Below are positions 43,718 to 53,685 of a stretch of 61,453 bases of DNA, piece by piece. The position numbers were made by a program, and so were the translations under genes. Where the stretch lies: contig JAEZFW010000005.1 in the NCBI GenBank assembly GCA_023417315.1, positions 1-61,453 on the forward strand. Reading direction: 5' to 3'. The first letter of the stretch is position 1. Every line of letters starts with the position of its first letter. The notes beneath the pieces are model-generated. The model searched no databases. It was not told the origin of the DNA and saw nothing but the letters and a program-made list of their open reading frames with translations. This stretch comes from Pseudomonadota bacterium (GTDB lineage Bacteria > Pseudomonadota > Gammaproteobacteria > Steroidobacterales > Steroidobacteraceae).

Positions 43718-44068
43718 ATGAACGTCCGCTTCTCAGAAGGATCGGTGCGCTGTCGGGTGAAGCGTGCAGAGCTCACCAGATTATTGGAGGGCCGCGCAGT
43801 CGCGCTCGAGGTCGGCTTGCCGCGTGATCATGCTTTTCGCTTGAGCGTGCGCCCCTCGTCGCTTTCGCAATGGCAGCTCGAGAGCGATCCGACGGGCTTA
43901 TGGCTCACTATCCCGAAGAGCGAACTGCAGGGGCTCGCGGAATCGCTTCCGAATCGCGAAGGCTTGGAGCACACATTCAAGCTTGCGGACGGCGGCGACG
44001 TCGTCTTCAGCTTCGAAGTCGATGTGAAGGACAGGGGAGGGAAGAAGGCAATAGGGGATAGCGGATAG
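43718..44068 (+). CDS. Small hypothetical protein (DUF7009-like)
   Basis: A 116-residue cytosolic protein, MNVRFSEGSVRCRVKRAELTRLLEG…, with alternating beta strands. It reminds me of a family of small proteins starting M-x-(I/V)-R-x-x-x-x-S-(I/V)-R-x-R (DUF7009), but I cannot confirm this. The last eight residues, KKAIGDSG, and the stop TAG come from GGATAG units of element S, so the natural C-terminus may end near VDVKDRGG. Confidence 0.6.
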   Translation: MNVRFSEGSVRCRVKRAELTRLLEGRAVALEVGLPRDHAFRLSVRPSSLSQWQLESDPTGLWLTIPKSELQGLAESLPNREGLEHTFKLADGGDVVFSFEVDVKDRGGKKAIGDSG

Positions 44069-44127
44069 GCGATAGACCAAACGCTGCGATTCAAGGGCGA
44101 TAGTGCCGTCGGCCCTAACCCCTATCC
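44050..44127. repeat. Paired inverted element S (GGATAGG unit)
   Basis: The left arm, 44050-44077 (ATAGGGGATAGCGGATAGGC…), faces the right arm, 44111-44127 (GGCCCTAACCCCTATCC), with a 33-base spacer. Stop codons of both convergent genes (TAG at 44066-44068 and, on the minus strand, 44124-44122) are written by the units. Confidence 0.75.
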
Positions 44128-45405
44128 AACTTCCCTCTGAACCGCACGATATCCGATATCTCGCCGGTATTGCATGCCTTCGTAGTGGATCGCATCGCAC
44201 AGCGCATACGCCGCGTGCTGGGCTTCCTGCACGCTTACGCCTAATCCAACCGCACAGAGCACGCGTCCGCCACTCGTGACCGCGTTGCCGTCGACGAATT
44301 TCGTGCCGGCGTGGAAGACTTTCCCCGGAAGGCGGGCGGCATCGTCGAGGCCGCGAATCACATCCCCCTTGCGCACGGTGTCTGGATAACCTCCGGCGGC
44401 AAGCACGACGCCGAGCGCTGCACGTGCATCCCAGTTCGCCTCAACGGTATCGAGCTTGCCATCGAGCGCCGCATCGCAGAGCTCCGTGAGATCGGAGATG
44501 AGGCGCGCCATGATCGGCTGAGTCTCCGGATCTCCGAAGCGGCAATTGAACTCGAGCACATTCGGTGTGCCATCGCTCGCGATCATGATTCCCGCATACA
44601 GGAAGCCCGTGTAAGGCGTGCCGTCCGCGGCGAGCCCGTGCACTGTGGGCTCCATGACTTCGCGCATGATCCGCGCGTGAAGCTCAGGCGTTACCACAGG
44701 CGCTGGTGAGTACGCGCCCATACCGCCCGTGTTCGGGCCCTGGTCGGCATCCTTGAGACGTTTGTGATCCTGGCTCGTGGCGAGCGGCAAGATGTGCTTG
44801 CCATCCACCATCACGATGAAGCTTGCTTCTTCGCCTTCGAGGAATTCCTCGATGATCACTGTGTCACCCGCGGCGCCAAACTGGCCGTCGAACATGTGCC
44901 GAGCGCTCGCGATCGCGTCGTGGATCGTATTGCAGATGATGACGCCCTTGCCTGCGGCGAGACCGTCTGCCTTCACCACGAGCGGTGCACGTTGTGCGCG
45001 AACCCAGCTCTCATCGAAAGTGTCTTTCGTGAACGTTGCGTAGGCCGCAGTGGGGATTCGATGGCGCTTCAAGAAATCTTTCGTAAATGCCTTGGACCCC
45101 TCCAATCGCGCGGCTTCCTTGCGCGGACCGAAGCAGCGCAGCCCCGCAGCCTGGAACGCATCCACGACGCCGATCACCAGCGGTGCTTCGGGACCGACGA
45201 TGGTGAGCTCGATGGCTTCCGCCTTTGCGAAAGCGACGAGCTTCTCAACGTCATCTACCGCGATATCGACATTGCGCACGCGAGGTTCAGCCAAGGTACC
45301 CGCATTACCCGGCGCCACATACACGAGATCGACACGCGTCGACTGCGCGACCTTCCACGCCAACGCGTGCTCGCGACCGCCGGAACCGATGATGAGCACC
45401 TTCAT
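44122..45405 (-). CDS. purD: Phosphoribosylamine-glycine ligase
   Basis: Second step of de novo purine synthesis: joins glycine to phosphoribosylamine with ATP. The 427-residue ATP-grasp enzyme has the N-terminal VLIIGSGGREHALAWKV, then VVKADGLAAGKGVIIC, the EEFLEGEEASFIVMVDG block and GPNTGGMGAYSP. Length is standard. It is downstream of purH on the same strand, as in many gammaproteobacteria, but element N occupies the gap and may uncouple the two. Confidence 0.96.
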   Translation of the reverse strand: MKVLIIGSGGREHALAWKVAQSTRVDLVYVAPGNAGTLAEPRVRNVDIAVDDVEKLVAFAKAEAIELTIVGPEAPLVIGVVDAFQAAGLRCFGPRKEAARLEGSKAFTKDFLKRHRIPTAAYATFTKDTFDESWVRAQRAPLVVKADGLAAGKGVIICNTIHDAIASARHMFDGQFGAAGDTVIIEEFLEGEEASFIVMVDGKHILPLATSQDHKRLKDADQGPNTGGMGAYSPAPVVTPELHARIMREVMEPTVHGLAADGTPYTGFLYAGIMIASDGTPNVLEFNCRFGDPETQPIMARLISDLTELCDAALDGKLDTVEANWDARAALGVVLAAGGYPDTVRKGDVIRGLDDAARLPGKVFHAGTKFVDGNAVTSGGRVLCAVGLGVSVQEAQHAAYALCDAIHYEGMQYRRDIGYRAVQREVG

Positions 45406-45429
45406 CGCGCGAGCTCGGCGCGATCGCGT

Positions 45430-45571
45430 GCGGGTACTGGGTATCGGGTACTGGGTACTGGCCAGAACTCAAAAGAAACCATAGTGCTCTACTCGCTGTC
45501 GAGACGATAACAGGTTGGCGATTGCGGCTGCGCTCTGGCCGATAACCCAGTCACCCAGTACCCGACAACCC
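45430..45571. repeat. Paired inverted element N (GGGTACT unit)
   Basis: The left arm, 45430-45467, is CGGGTACTGGGTATCGGGTA… and ends GGCCAGAA. The right arm, 45533-45571, is CTCTGGCCGATAACCCAGTC… and ends CCCGACAACCC. The spacer is 65 bases. It fills the purH-purD gap. Confidence 0.88.
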
Positions 45572-45576
45572 AAAGG

Positions 45577-47133
<1,557 letters not shown>

Positions 47134-47265
47134 GAGTGACGAAGTTACGGAGTGACAGAGTGACGAAGTCAGAGGGAAGCGATGAATGGCGAGGAGGCGA
47201 GCGCACGCGTGAATCGAATTTGCATCTCTGACTCCGTCACTTCGTCACCTCGTCACGCCGTCACT
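47134..47265. repeat. Paired inverted element O (GTGACGAAG unit)
   Basis: The left arm, 47134-47174, is (GTGACGAA, GTTACGGA, GTGACAGA, GTGACGAA) ending GTCAGAG. The right arm, 47225-47265, is TCTCTGACTCCGTCACTTCG and more. The spacer is 50 bases. It spans from one base after the purH ATG (minus strand) to about 16 bases from the fis stop. Confidence 0.9.
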
Positions 47266-47280
47266 TGCGTGCTCGCGCGA

Positions 47281-47571
47281 TCAGTTCGCGAGCCCGTAAG
47301 TTTTGAGCTTCTTCCTCAACGTTCCGCGATTGATTCCCAGGATATCAGCGGCACGGCTCTGGTTGCCTTCGACGTAGTCGAGCACAGCTTTGAAGAGCGG
47401 CTCTTCGACTTCGCGCAACACGAGATCGTAGAGCTGACCGGGCTTGTGACCGTTCAGCGTCGCGAAGTAGGCATTGAGCGCTTCCTCGCACATCGAGCGC
47501 AGCGGCATTGCGCGAGATGCGGGTCGGACGATCGGCTCTCGACGAGCTCTCGTTTTTTTTCTGGGCGCCAT
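47281..47571 (-). CDS. fis: DNA-binding protein Fis
   Basis: Nucleoid protein and global regulator that bends DNA. The 96-residue length is right for Fis. The C-terminal helix-turn-helix GNQSRAADILGINRGTLRKKLKTYGL is nearly identical to the family. The N-terminal beta-hairpin region is replaced by a basic lead-in (APRKKTRARREPIVRP). The ATG at 47571 is chosen; upstream codons in the same frame lie in dusB and its spacer. It is 35 bases downstream of dusB, the conserved dusB-fis operon. Confidence 0.93.
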   Translation of the reverse strand: MAPRKKTRARREPIVRPASRAMPLRSMCEEALNAYFATLNGHKPGQLYDLVLREVEEPLFKAVLDYVEGNQSRAADILGINRGTLRKKLKTYGLAN

Positions 47572-47606
47572 GGACTCTCCGATGTGTTCGACGGCAAAAC
47601 TCGGAG

Positions 47607-48605
47607 TCACGCCGCGCTTGCCAACAAGCTCTGCTCGTGCGCAAGCGCCTCGAAATACGCTCGGGCTCGCTCGAGTTGTGTGCGCGCGTCTTCTGCCTGC
47701 ATCACGGCATGACGAAAAGAGTGCGCGAGCGCGCGATCTTTCGCATACCAATCGATGTGCTTGCGCGCGACCCGGACCCCGGCCTCTTCCCCATAGAAAG
47801 CATGCAGATCGCGCAAATGGGCGAGCATGATATCACGGACTTCCTCGATGGAAGGCTCATCGATCAGCTCGCCGCGCGTTAGAAATACCTCAACCTCGCG
47901 AAAGATCCAAGGACGACCTTGTGCGGCGCGTCCGATCATCGCGCCATCAGCGCCTGTTTGTTCAAGCACGTACTTCGCTTTGCGCGCTGAGTCGATGTCT
48001 CCATTGACGAAAATCGGAATTGCAACGTTGCTCTTGACGGCGGCAATCGTTTCGTACTCTGCCTCGCCCCGATACATGCACGCGCGCGTGCGCCCGTGAA
48101 CCGCGAGCGCCTGAATGCCGATGTCCTCCGCCATACGAGCGATGGTGACTGCGTTACGGCTCGTGGCATCCCAGCCTGTGCGCATTTTCAATGTCACTGG
48201 AACGTTTACGGCCTTGACAACGGCCTCGAGAATGCTTCTTACGAGATACTCGTCCCGCATGAGTGCTGAGCCGGCCGCTTTGTTGCAGATCTTCTTCGCG
48301 GGACAACCCATGTTGATGTCGACGATTTGCGCGCCGGCATCCACGTTGAGCCGCGCCGCTTCCGCCATCATTTGCGGATCACCGCCTGCGATCTGCACGA
48401 CGCGGGGCTCCGATTCGCCGGTGTGATCCATGCGACGCCGCGACTTCGCCGTATGCCACAGCCGCACATCGCTCGTGAGCATTTCGCCCGCCGCGATCCC
48501 CGCACCCAATCGCCGGCACAGCAACCGGAATGGCAAATCCGTCACCCCCGCCATAGGTGCCAGCGCAAGGTTGTTGGAAAGGATGTAGGGACCGATGCGG
48601 AGCAT
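47607..48605 (-). CDS. dusB: tRNA-dihydrouridine synthase B
   Basis: FMN enzyme reducing uridines in the tRNA D-loop. In 332 residues it has APMAGVTDLPFR, the MGCPAKKI motif with the catalytic Cys, KMRTGWD, HGRTRACMYRG, NGDI and MIGRAAQGRPW. The ATG at 48605 matches the family start (IGPYILSNNLALAPM). An in-frame extension to 48680 runs through the repeat arm and is rejected. It heads the dusB-fis pair. Confidence 0.95.
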   Translation of the reverse strand: MLRIGPYILSNNLALAPMAGVTDLPFRLLCRRLGAGIAAGEMLTSDVRLWHTAKSRRRMDHTGESEPRVVQIAGGDPQMMAEAARLNVDAGAQIVDINMGCPAKKICNKAAGSALMRDEYLVRSILEAVVKAVNVPVTLKMRTGWDATSRNAVTIARMAEDIGIQALAVHGRTRACMYRGEAEYETIAAVKSNVAIPIFVNGDIDSARKAKYVLEQTGADGAMIGRAAQGRPWIFREVEVFLTRGELIDEPSIEEVRDIMLAHLRDLHAFYGEEAGVRVARKHIDWYAKDRALAHSFRHAVMQAEDARTQLERARAYFEALAHEQSLLASAA

Positions 48606-48618
48606 GCGAGAAAGAGCT

Positions 48619-48766
48619 GACTGGCAAACTGGCCACTGGCGCCTGGCCAGAAAGGGTGCGGAGCATACGACAGGATGCATGCCCGGACCAACGCTAGCTC
48701 ACGTTCTCGGTGGGGTCGCGGCTTGTTTGTCTCTGGCCAGCAGCCAGCTCGCCAGTTGGCCGGTTC
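48619..48766. repeat. Paired inverted element P (CTGGCCAGT unit)
   Basis: The left arm, 48619-48653, is CTGGCAAACTGGCCACTGGC… and ends CTGGCCAGAAA. The right arm, 48730-48766, is TCTCTGGCCAGCAGCCAGCT… and more. The spacer is 76 bases. It lies between the stop of the DUF3426 gene and the dusB start. Confidence 0.88.
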
Positions 48767-48773
48767 GCGGGCG

Positions 48774-49886
48774 CTAGCGCCTGCGGACCTCTTCCGCACA
48801 CACCGTCCCTTGACTGCCGCGCAGGCACACGTCGAAGCGGAAACCTTCTGCGTCGGGGCCCGGATCGATGATGGCAATCGTGGCGTTTGCCTGCTGACCA
48901 GCATTGAGCATGCGATTGGGCGCGATCGTGGGGTCGAGATATTCGGATGGCTCGAATTCGCGGGCAAGAATCTGTTCCCCCCAACGATCCTCGAGCACGA
49001 GCTTCAGAAGAGGATAAGGCTGCGCGAAGTCTGCAAGATTCGTAATGGTAGCTCGAACACGCAAGGTGCCTGCTGATGCAGGATCCGAGATCACGCCCCA
49101 TTGACGGATCTGATATGCATGCAAATCCCAATTGGGCGTGAGCGGGAGTCTCAAGGCACCGTAAATCGACAGTAAGGGCGCGCCTAGAGTCGGGTGACGC
49201 GCGAGCGTGCCGCGATAGTTGTGCACCCATTGCACGATCAACAACAGAACGAGCGGTATGGCGAGGAAACGCCATAGTTTCGACTGCGACTCTCCGCGTG
49301 TCGGAGCTGCGAACAGATCGACTTCAGGTTCCTCGACTGGTCGTTGTGCCTTTCCATAGGCAAATCGGGGCGAGCCCGTCGAGCGCACCGGGATCGTTTG
49401 TGCGGTGTTTAAGTCGTCCTCGACCGCTCGTACCTGCTCCTCCTCTACCTGTTCCGCTACGCTCTCCTCGAGCGCCTCCTCAGGTTCCTGCTCGGCGTAA
49501 TCGATCTCCTCATCAGCTGGGGCCGGCTGTTCGTCATCGTCCTCGATGTCGACCCATTCTTCGATCGTCTGTTGTTCCAGCTCATCGCCGCTGCCGAAGC
49601 GATCCGGCACGCGATAAGTGCCGCTGATCTCGATGTGCCGGCCTTCCATCGTGATGTCTTCGTGGGTGGCCGGCTCCTCGACTTCGATGTTCTGTGCTGA
49701 TGCCGGTGAGGATGTCGAGCCGCGAGGCTCGCTCGCCGAGCCATCATCATCGTTCTCCTCGATGAGTCGTTCGAGGGCATCGAACTGACGTTGGCAGCGT
49801 CCGCACCGCACCTGTCCGTCTGCGACGCGCAGGATCTCGCTCGTCACGCGGAAGATCGTTTGGCAATTCGGGCACTGGGTCAGCAT
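48774..49886 (-). CDS. Zinc-ribbon and DUF3426 domain membrane protein
   Basis: A 370-residue protein. The N-terminal MJ0042-type zinc ribbon spans about residues 4-40 (CPNC…CGRC). A long acidic disordered stretch follows (EEPEEALEESVAEQVEEEQ), then one TM helix (FLAIPLVLLLIVQWV) near 215-230. A DUF3426 beta-sandwich is C-terminal and ends with a Cys pair (CLRGSQGTVC). The conserved position next to prmA in Pseudomonas-type genomes supports it. Function is unknown. Its start overlaps the prmA 3' end by seven bases. Confidence 0.85.
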   Translation of the reverse strand: MLTQCPNCQTIFRVTSEILRVADGQVRCGRCQRQFDALERLIEENDDDGSASEPRGSTSSPASAQNIEVEEPATHEDITMEGRHIEISGTYRVPDRFGSGDELEQQTIEEWVDIEDDDEQPAPADEEIDYAEQEPEEALEESVAEQVEEEQVRAVEDDLNTAQTIPVRSTGSPRFAYGKAQRPVEEPEVDLFAAPTRGESQSKLWRFLAIPLVLLLIVQWVHNYRGTLARHPTLGAPLLSIYGALRLPLTPNWDLHAYQIRQWGVISDPASAGTLRVRATITNLADFAQPYPLLKLVLEDRWGEQILAREFEPSEYLDPTIAPNRMLNAGQQANATIAIIDPGPDAEGFRFDVCLRGSQGTVCAEEVRRR

Positions 49887-50794
49887 GGGTTTGAGCTGCG
49901 ACGTACGCCATCCACGCGCGCCCATTCATCGCGAAGAGCTGCGGGGGCGATATCAAACCACGGCGCGTAGCGGCTTGCTACATCGGCTGCTTGGCTCACG
50001 AGCACGCCGGACAACACGATTCTTCCTCCGGGTGCGAGCAATTCGCCGAACCGCGGAGCGAGTTGCTGAAGCGGCTCGGCGAGAATGTTGGCGAGCACGA
50101 TGTCGGGACGAAACTCTCCGACTTCATCGACTGCACCGATTCGCAGCTTCGACTCAACGGCATTGCGAGCTGCGTTCTCGCGCGTCGCGAGCAGGGCCTG
50201 CTCATCGATATCCACGGCAAGCGCGTCGAGCGCGCCGAGTTTCAGTGCGGCGATCGCTAAGATCCCAGAGCCGCAACCATAATCCAGCACGCGCTTGCCA
50301 ACGAGATCGGCGCCATCGAGCCATTCCAGACAAAGCGCCGTGGTCGGGTGAGTGCCCGTGCCGAACGCCAATCCAGGATCGAGGAACAGAATGACCTGCG
50401 ATGCATCGCTCGGCACTTGGGTTCCAGGGATCTGATCAGGGAGCTGGCCGCCAGGGCATACCCACAGTCGCTTCCCAAACCGCATAGGCCGAAAGTCCTT
50501 GAGCCATTCGCGCTCCCACGCACGATCCTCGATTTGTTCGAAGCTCAGCTCCGGCAAGGCCACGTCCAGTCGTCGCAACGCGTCGAGGATGGACTCACGC
50601 CGAGCGCCATTTTCGAATAACCCACGAATGCGCACACTCGGCCACAGGGGCGTGGTACCAGGCGCCGGTTCCAACACGGGCGTGTCCTCAGCATCTTCCA
50701 GCGTGATCGACGTCGCCCCCGCCTCGAGCAATGCATCCTCGAACGGCCCAGGATCCGCCGCGCCGATAGTGAGAGTGAGCTGGAGGAAAGGCAT
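49880..50794 (-). CDS. prmA: Ribosomal protein L11 methyltransferase
   Basis: Trimethylates ribosomal protein L11 with S-adenosylmethionine. The 304 residues hold the N-terminal substrate-recruiting domain (FLQLTLTIGAADPGPFEDALLEAGA). The linker and SAM-binding motif I follow (DPGLAFGTGTHPTT, then VLDYGCGSGILAIAA), and post-I NILAEPL. It is complete. The ATG directly abuts the arm of element Q (CGTCACCC before ATG), with no ribosome site. Confidence 0.95.
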   Translation of the reverse strand: MPFLQLTLTIGAADPGPFEDALLEAGATSITLEDAEDTPVLEPAPGTTPLWPSVRIRGLFENGARRESILDALRRLDVALPELSFEQIEDRAWEREWLKDFRPMRFGKRLWVCPGGQLPDQIPGTQVPSDASQVILFLDPGLAFGTGTHPTTALCLEWLDGADLVGKRVLDYGCGSGILAIAALKLGALDALAVDIDEQALLATRENAARNAVESKLRIGAVDEVGEFRPDIVLANILAEPLQQLAPRFGELLAPGGRIVLSGVLVSQAADVASRYAPWFDIAPAALRDEWARVDGVRRSSNPC

Positions 50795-50795
50795 G

Positions 50796-50943
50796 GGTGA
50801 CGGAGTGACGAGGTGACAGAGTGGCGAAGTCAGAATCGGCGCATATGGCTAGCCGAAGCGTGATTCCGGGCGCAATGTGCAGCGAAGGTTCGGATCAGGC
50901 GACTTCTGACTTCGTCAATCCGTCACCGCGTCACCTCGTCACT
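50796..50943. repeat. Paired inverted element Q (GTGACGAAG unit)
   Basis: The left arm, 50796-50835, is GGTGACGGAGTGACGAGG… and ends GTCAGAA. The right arm, 50904-50943, is TTCTGACTTCGTCAATCCGT and more. The spacer is 68 bases. The accC stop codon TGA (50941-50939 on the minus strand) is supplied by the arm, and prmA starts directly at the other end. Confidence 0.92.
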
Positions 50944-52282
50944 TAATTCCTAATCTGCGCTCCAAGTAGTGAATATCCAATCCGCCGCCCTTGAATGCGG
51001 CGTGATTAAAGATCTCTTGGTGGAGAGGGATGTTGGTCTTGATACCCTCGATCACCATCTCGGAAAGTGCGTTCTTCATGCGCGCGATGGCCGTGTCGCG
51101 GTCTTCGCCGTACGCGATCACTTTTCCGATCATCGAGTCATAGAAGGGCGGCACCGTGTAACCGCTGTAGAGGTGGCTGTCCACGCGGATACCCGGGCCC
51201 CCGGGGGCATGGAACAGCTTCACCGGTCCGGGAGAGGGGATGAATCCTTTCGGATCTTCGGCATTGATGCGGCATTCGATCGCATGGCCGCGAATGATCA
51301 CATCGTTCTGCGTCCATGGGAGGCGCTCGCCTGCGGCGACGCGCAGCTGGGCCTTCACGATGTCGATGCCCGTGATCTGTTCGGTCACGGGATGCTCGAC
51401 CTGCACGCGCGTGTTCATCTCGATGAAATAGAACTCGCCGTCTTGATACAGGAACTCGAGCGTGCCTGCGCCGCGGTAACCCACCTCACGGCAGGCCGCG
51501 ATGCAGCGATCGCCGATGGCTTTGCGCTGCTTCGGCGTGATGCCGGGCGCGGGTGCTTCTTCGATGACTTTCTGGTGTCGGCGCTGCAGCGAGCAATCGC
51601 GCTCGCCGAGATGGATCACGTTACCGTAATTGTCCGCCAGGACCTGGATCTCGATGTGGCGCGGTTTCTCGAGGAACTTCTCCATGTACACCTCGCCGTT
51701 GCCGAACGCCGCAGTCGCTTCGGCCTGCGTGACATTGATCGCATTGATCAGCGTCGCATCGGAATGTACTACGCGCATGCCGCGACCACCGCCGCCGCCT
51801 GCAGCTTTGATGATGACGGGGTAGCCCAGCTCGCGTGCGATTCGAAAGTTCTCTTCGGGCACATTGCCTAAGGGTCCATCGGATCCCGGCACGCACGGTA
51901 CGCCGGCTGCTTTCATCACTTTGATGGCCGACACCTTGTCGCCCATCAGGCGAATCGTCTCTGCCTTCGGGCCTACGAAAATGAATCCGCTCTTTTCTAC
52001 GCGCTCCGCGAAGTCTGCGTTCTCGGAGAGAAATCCGTACCCCGGATGAATCGCGACCGAATCGGTGACTTCCGCCGCACTGATGATCGCGGGCATGTTG
52101 AGATAGCTCTCTTTCGAGGGCGGAGGACCAATGCAGACCGATTCGTCGGCAAGTAGCACATGTTTTTGGTTGAAGTCAGCGGTCGAGTGCACCGCGACTG
52201 TCTTGATTCCAAGCTCGCGGCACGCGCGCAAGATGCGCAGAGCGATTTCGCCGCGATTCGCAATGACGACTTTTTCGAGCAT
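50939..52282 (-). CDS. accC: Acetyl-CoA carboxylase, biotin carboxylase subunit
   Basis: Carboxylates biotin on AccB for fatty-acid synthesis. The 447-residue ATP-grasp enzyme shows VIANRGEIALRILRACRELG, the glycine loop KAAGGGGGRGMR, ERDCSLQRRHQKVIEEAP, EMNTRVQVEHPVTE and GHAIECRINAED. It is complete. It is normally cotranscribed with accB; here the two are separated by 116 bases with hairpins. Confidence 0.97.
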   Translation of the reverse strand: MLEKVVIANRGEIALRILRACRELGIKTVAVHSTADFNQKHVLLADESVCIGPPPSKESYLNMPAIISAAEVTDSVAIHPGYGFLSENADFAERVEKSGFIFVGPKAETIRLMGDKVSAIKVMKAAGVPCVPGSDGPLGNVPEENFRIARELGYPVIIKAAGGGGGRGMRVVHSDATLINAINVTQAEATAAFGNGEVYMEKFLEKPRHIEIQVLADNYGNVIHLGERDCSLQRRHQKVIEEAPAPGITPKQRKAIGDRCIAACREVGYRGAGTLEFLYQDGEFYFIEMNTRVQVEHPVTEQITGIDIVKAQLRVAAGERLPWTQNDVIIRGHAIECRINAEDPKGFIPSPGPVKLFHAPGGPGIRVDSHLYSGYTVPPFYDSMIGKVIAYGEDRDTAIARMKNALSEMVIEGIKTNIPLHQEIFNHAAFKGGGLDIHYLERRLGIK

Positions 52283-52288
52283 GTGTTC

Positions 52289-52403
52289 TCAGGTTCTTAG
52301 GCTTGTAGGTCAGAACGGTGCGCGCGGAGCGCACCTTCTGCTTGCTGGCCGATTGCCAGTCGCCAGTTGGCCGTTTGCCAGTGACGGTGCTCGCACCGTC
52401 ACT
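52289..52403. repeat. Element R: arm of CTGGCCAGT type plus two perfect hairpins
   Basis: CAGAACGGTGCGC (52311-52323) pairs with GCGCACCTTCTG (52329-52340). A CTGGCCGATTGCCAGTCG… arm (52344-52382) follows. AGTGACGGTGC (52380-52390) then pairs perfectly with GCACCGTCACT (52393-52403) over the accB stop codon. The expected left GGCCAG arm is missing; an unrelated TTAGGCTTGTAGG stretch takes its place. Confidence 0.6.
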
Positions 52404-52875
52404 CGATAATGAACAGCGGCTGCCCGAACTCGACCGGGTCGCCGTTCTTGACGAGGATGGCCGTGACGCGCCCGCTCTTGTCCGACTCGATCTGATTCAT
52501 CATCTTCATGGCTTCGATGATGCAGAGCGTGTCGCCGACGTTCACTTCGCTGCCGATCTCGACGAATGCCTTCGCACCTGGCGTTGCCGCCGAGTAGAAG
52601 GTGCCTACCATCGGAGCGGTCACCGTGTGATCGGCGCGAGCGGCCACCGGTGGAGCTGCGGGTGCAGATTGCGGTGCGACGACTGCGCTCGCCGGTGCTT
52701 GCGCAGGAACGACGGTCGGCGCTGCCGCGTAATGCACGACCGGTGCCTGAGGAGCCGCAGTCCCCTTCGGATAGCGACTGATGCGAACCGACTCCTCGCC
52801 TTCGCTGATCTCGATTTCAGCGATGCCGGATTCTTCCAGCAGCTCGATCAGTTTCTTGACCTTTCGTATATCCAT
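52399..52875 (-). CDS. accB: Acetyl-CoA carboxylase, biotin carboxyl carrier protein
   Basis: Carries biotin between the two acetyl-CoA carboxylase half-reactions. From the ATG at 52875 there are 158 residues. The helical N-terminus is MDIRKVKKLIELLEESGIAE, an Ala/Pro-rich linker follows (about 45-80) and the C-terminal biotinyl domain has CIIEAMKMMNQIESD, with the biotinylated Lys in AMKM and the thumb-like region GTFYSAATPGAKAFVEIG. A longer frame to 52935 is rejected as it lacks family similarity. Confidence 0.96.
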   Translation of the reverse strand: MDIRKVKKLIELLEESGIAEIEISEGEESVRISRYPKGTAAPQAPVVHYAAAPTVVPAQAPASAVVAPQSAPAAPPVAARADHTVTAPMVGTFYSAATPGAKAFVEIGSEVNVGDTLCIIEAMKMMNQIESDKSGRVTAILVKNGDPVEFGQPLFIIE

Positions 52876-52992
52876 GCAAGAAAACCCTCTTGTTCTTTTC
52901 CGCTTGAGCAGCTTTGAAGTCTGTCGGACGATCAAAGCAAGCAGGTAAGTCGACTATGAAATGCCCCGCGTCTAAGCAGATGCGTACGGCAA

Positions 52993-53454
52993 CTACGTTT
53001 TCCCCTTGATCGGACTCTGTCCCAGCAAGTGGGCCACCGCGCGAACCGCAAGCTCGTAACCGATCGCGCCCAGACCTGAGATCGTGCCCACCGCGACATC
53101 CGAGAAGTACGAGTGATGTCTGAATGCTTCCCGGGCGTACACGTTGCTCAAGTGAACTTCGACGAATGGGATCTTCACCGCGAGAAGCGCATCTCGCAGC
53201 GCCACGCTCGTGTGCGTCAGCGCGGCGGGATTGAAGATGATGAAGGCCACATGCGTCGCGGGTGCTTCCTGGATGCGAGAGATGAGTTCAGCCTCTGAGT
53301 TGCTCTGAAACGCGGAGAGGTGATGCCCGAATTCAGCCGCCAGCGCGGACGCACGCGCCACGATCGTTTCGAGCGTGATCGATCCGTATACCCCCGGCTC
53401 GCGCGTGCCGAGCAGGTTCAGATTGGGACCGTTTAGAAGCAAAACGTGAGCCAT
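52993..53454 (-). CDS. aroQ: 3-dehydroquinate dehydratase, type II
   Basis: Third step of the shikimate pathway. In 153 residues it has LLNGPNLNLLGTREPGVYG (with the catalytic Tyr and the flexible-loop Arg), FQSNSEAELI, IFNPAALTHTSVALRDAL and VEVHLSNVYAREAFRHHSYFSDVAVGTISGLG, all type II marks. It is 118 bases upstream of accB, as in pseudomonads. Confidence 0.95.
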   Translation of the reverse strand: MAHVLLLNGPNLNLLGTREPGVYGSITLETIVARASALAAEFGHHLSAFQSNSEAELISRIQEAPATHVAFIIFNPAALTHTSVALRDALLAVKIPFVEVHLSNVYAREAFRHHSYFSDVAVGTISGLGAIGYELAVRAVAHLLGQSPIKGKT

Positions 53455-53685
53455 ACAGGAGCGTTCGCCCGTACCTCGAAGCGCACTTATCCGAAGATGG
53501 CGGCGAGTCTACCCACATTTCTTGCTTTTTGGCGATAGTTGGCTACAAAGCGGCTTGTGTTGGCGGCCAACACGGCGGCGAATCTGCAACATCGTCACAC
53601 CGCAGCCAGTCAGCTGACTTCAGCCGGTTGTGGAAGGGAACTCGCGAGAGCGGGCGATGCCCGCGGCACAGCGAGGATCAAGCGG
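53455..53685. other. Intergenic gap between aroQ and the tlpA-like gene
   Basis: This is a 231-base gap between aroQ (start) and the thioredoxin-like gene (stop), both on the minus strand. It presumably carries the aroQ-accBC promoter. I see no tandem-unit element, terminator or clear promoter boxes here. Confidence 0.4.
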
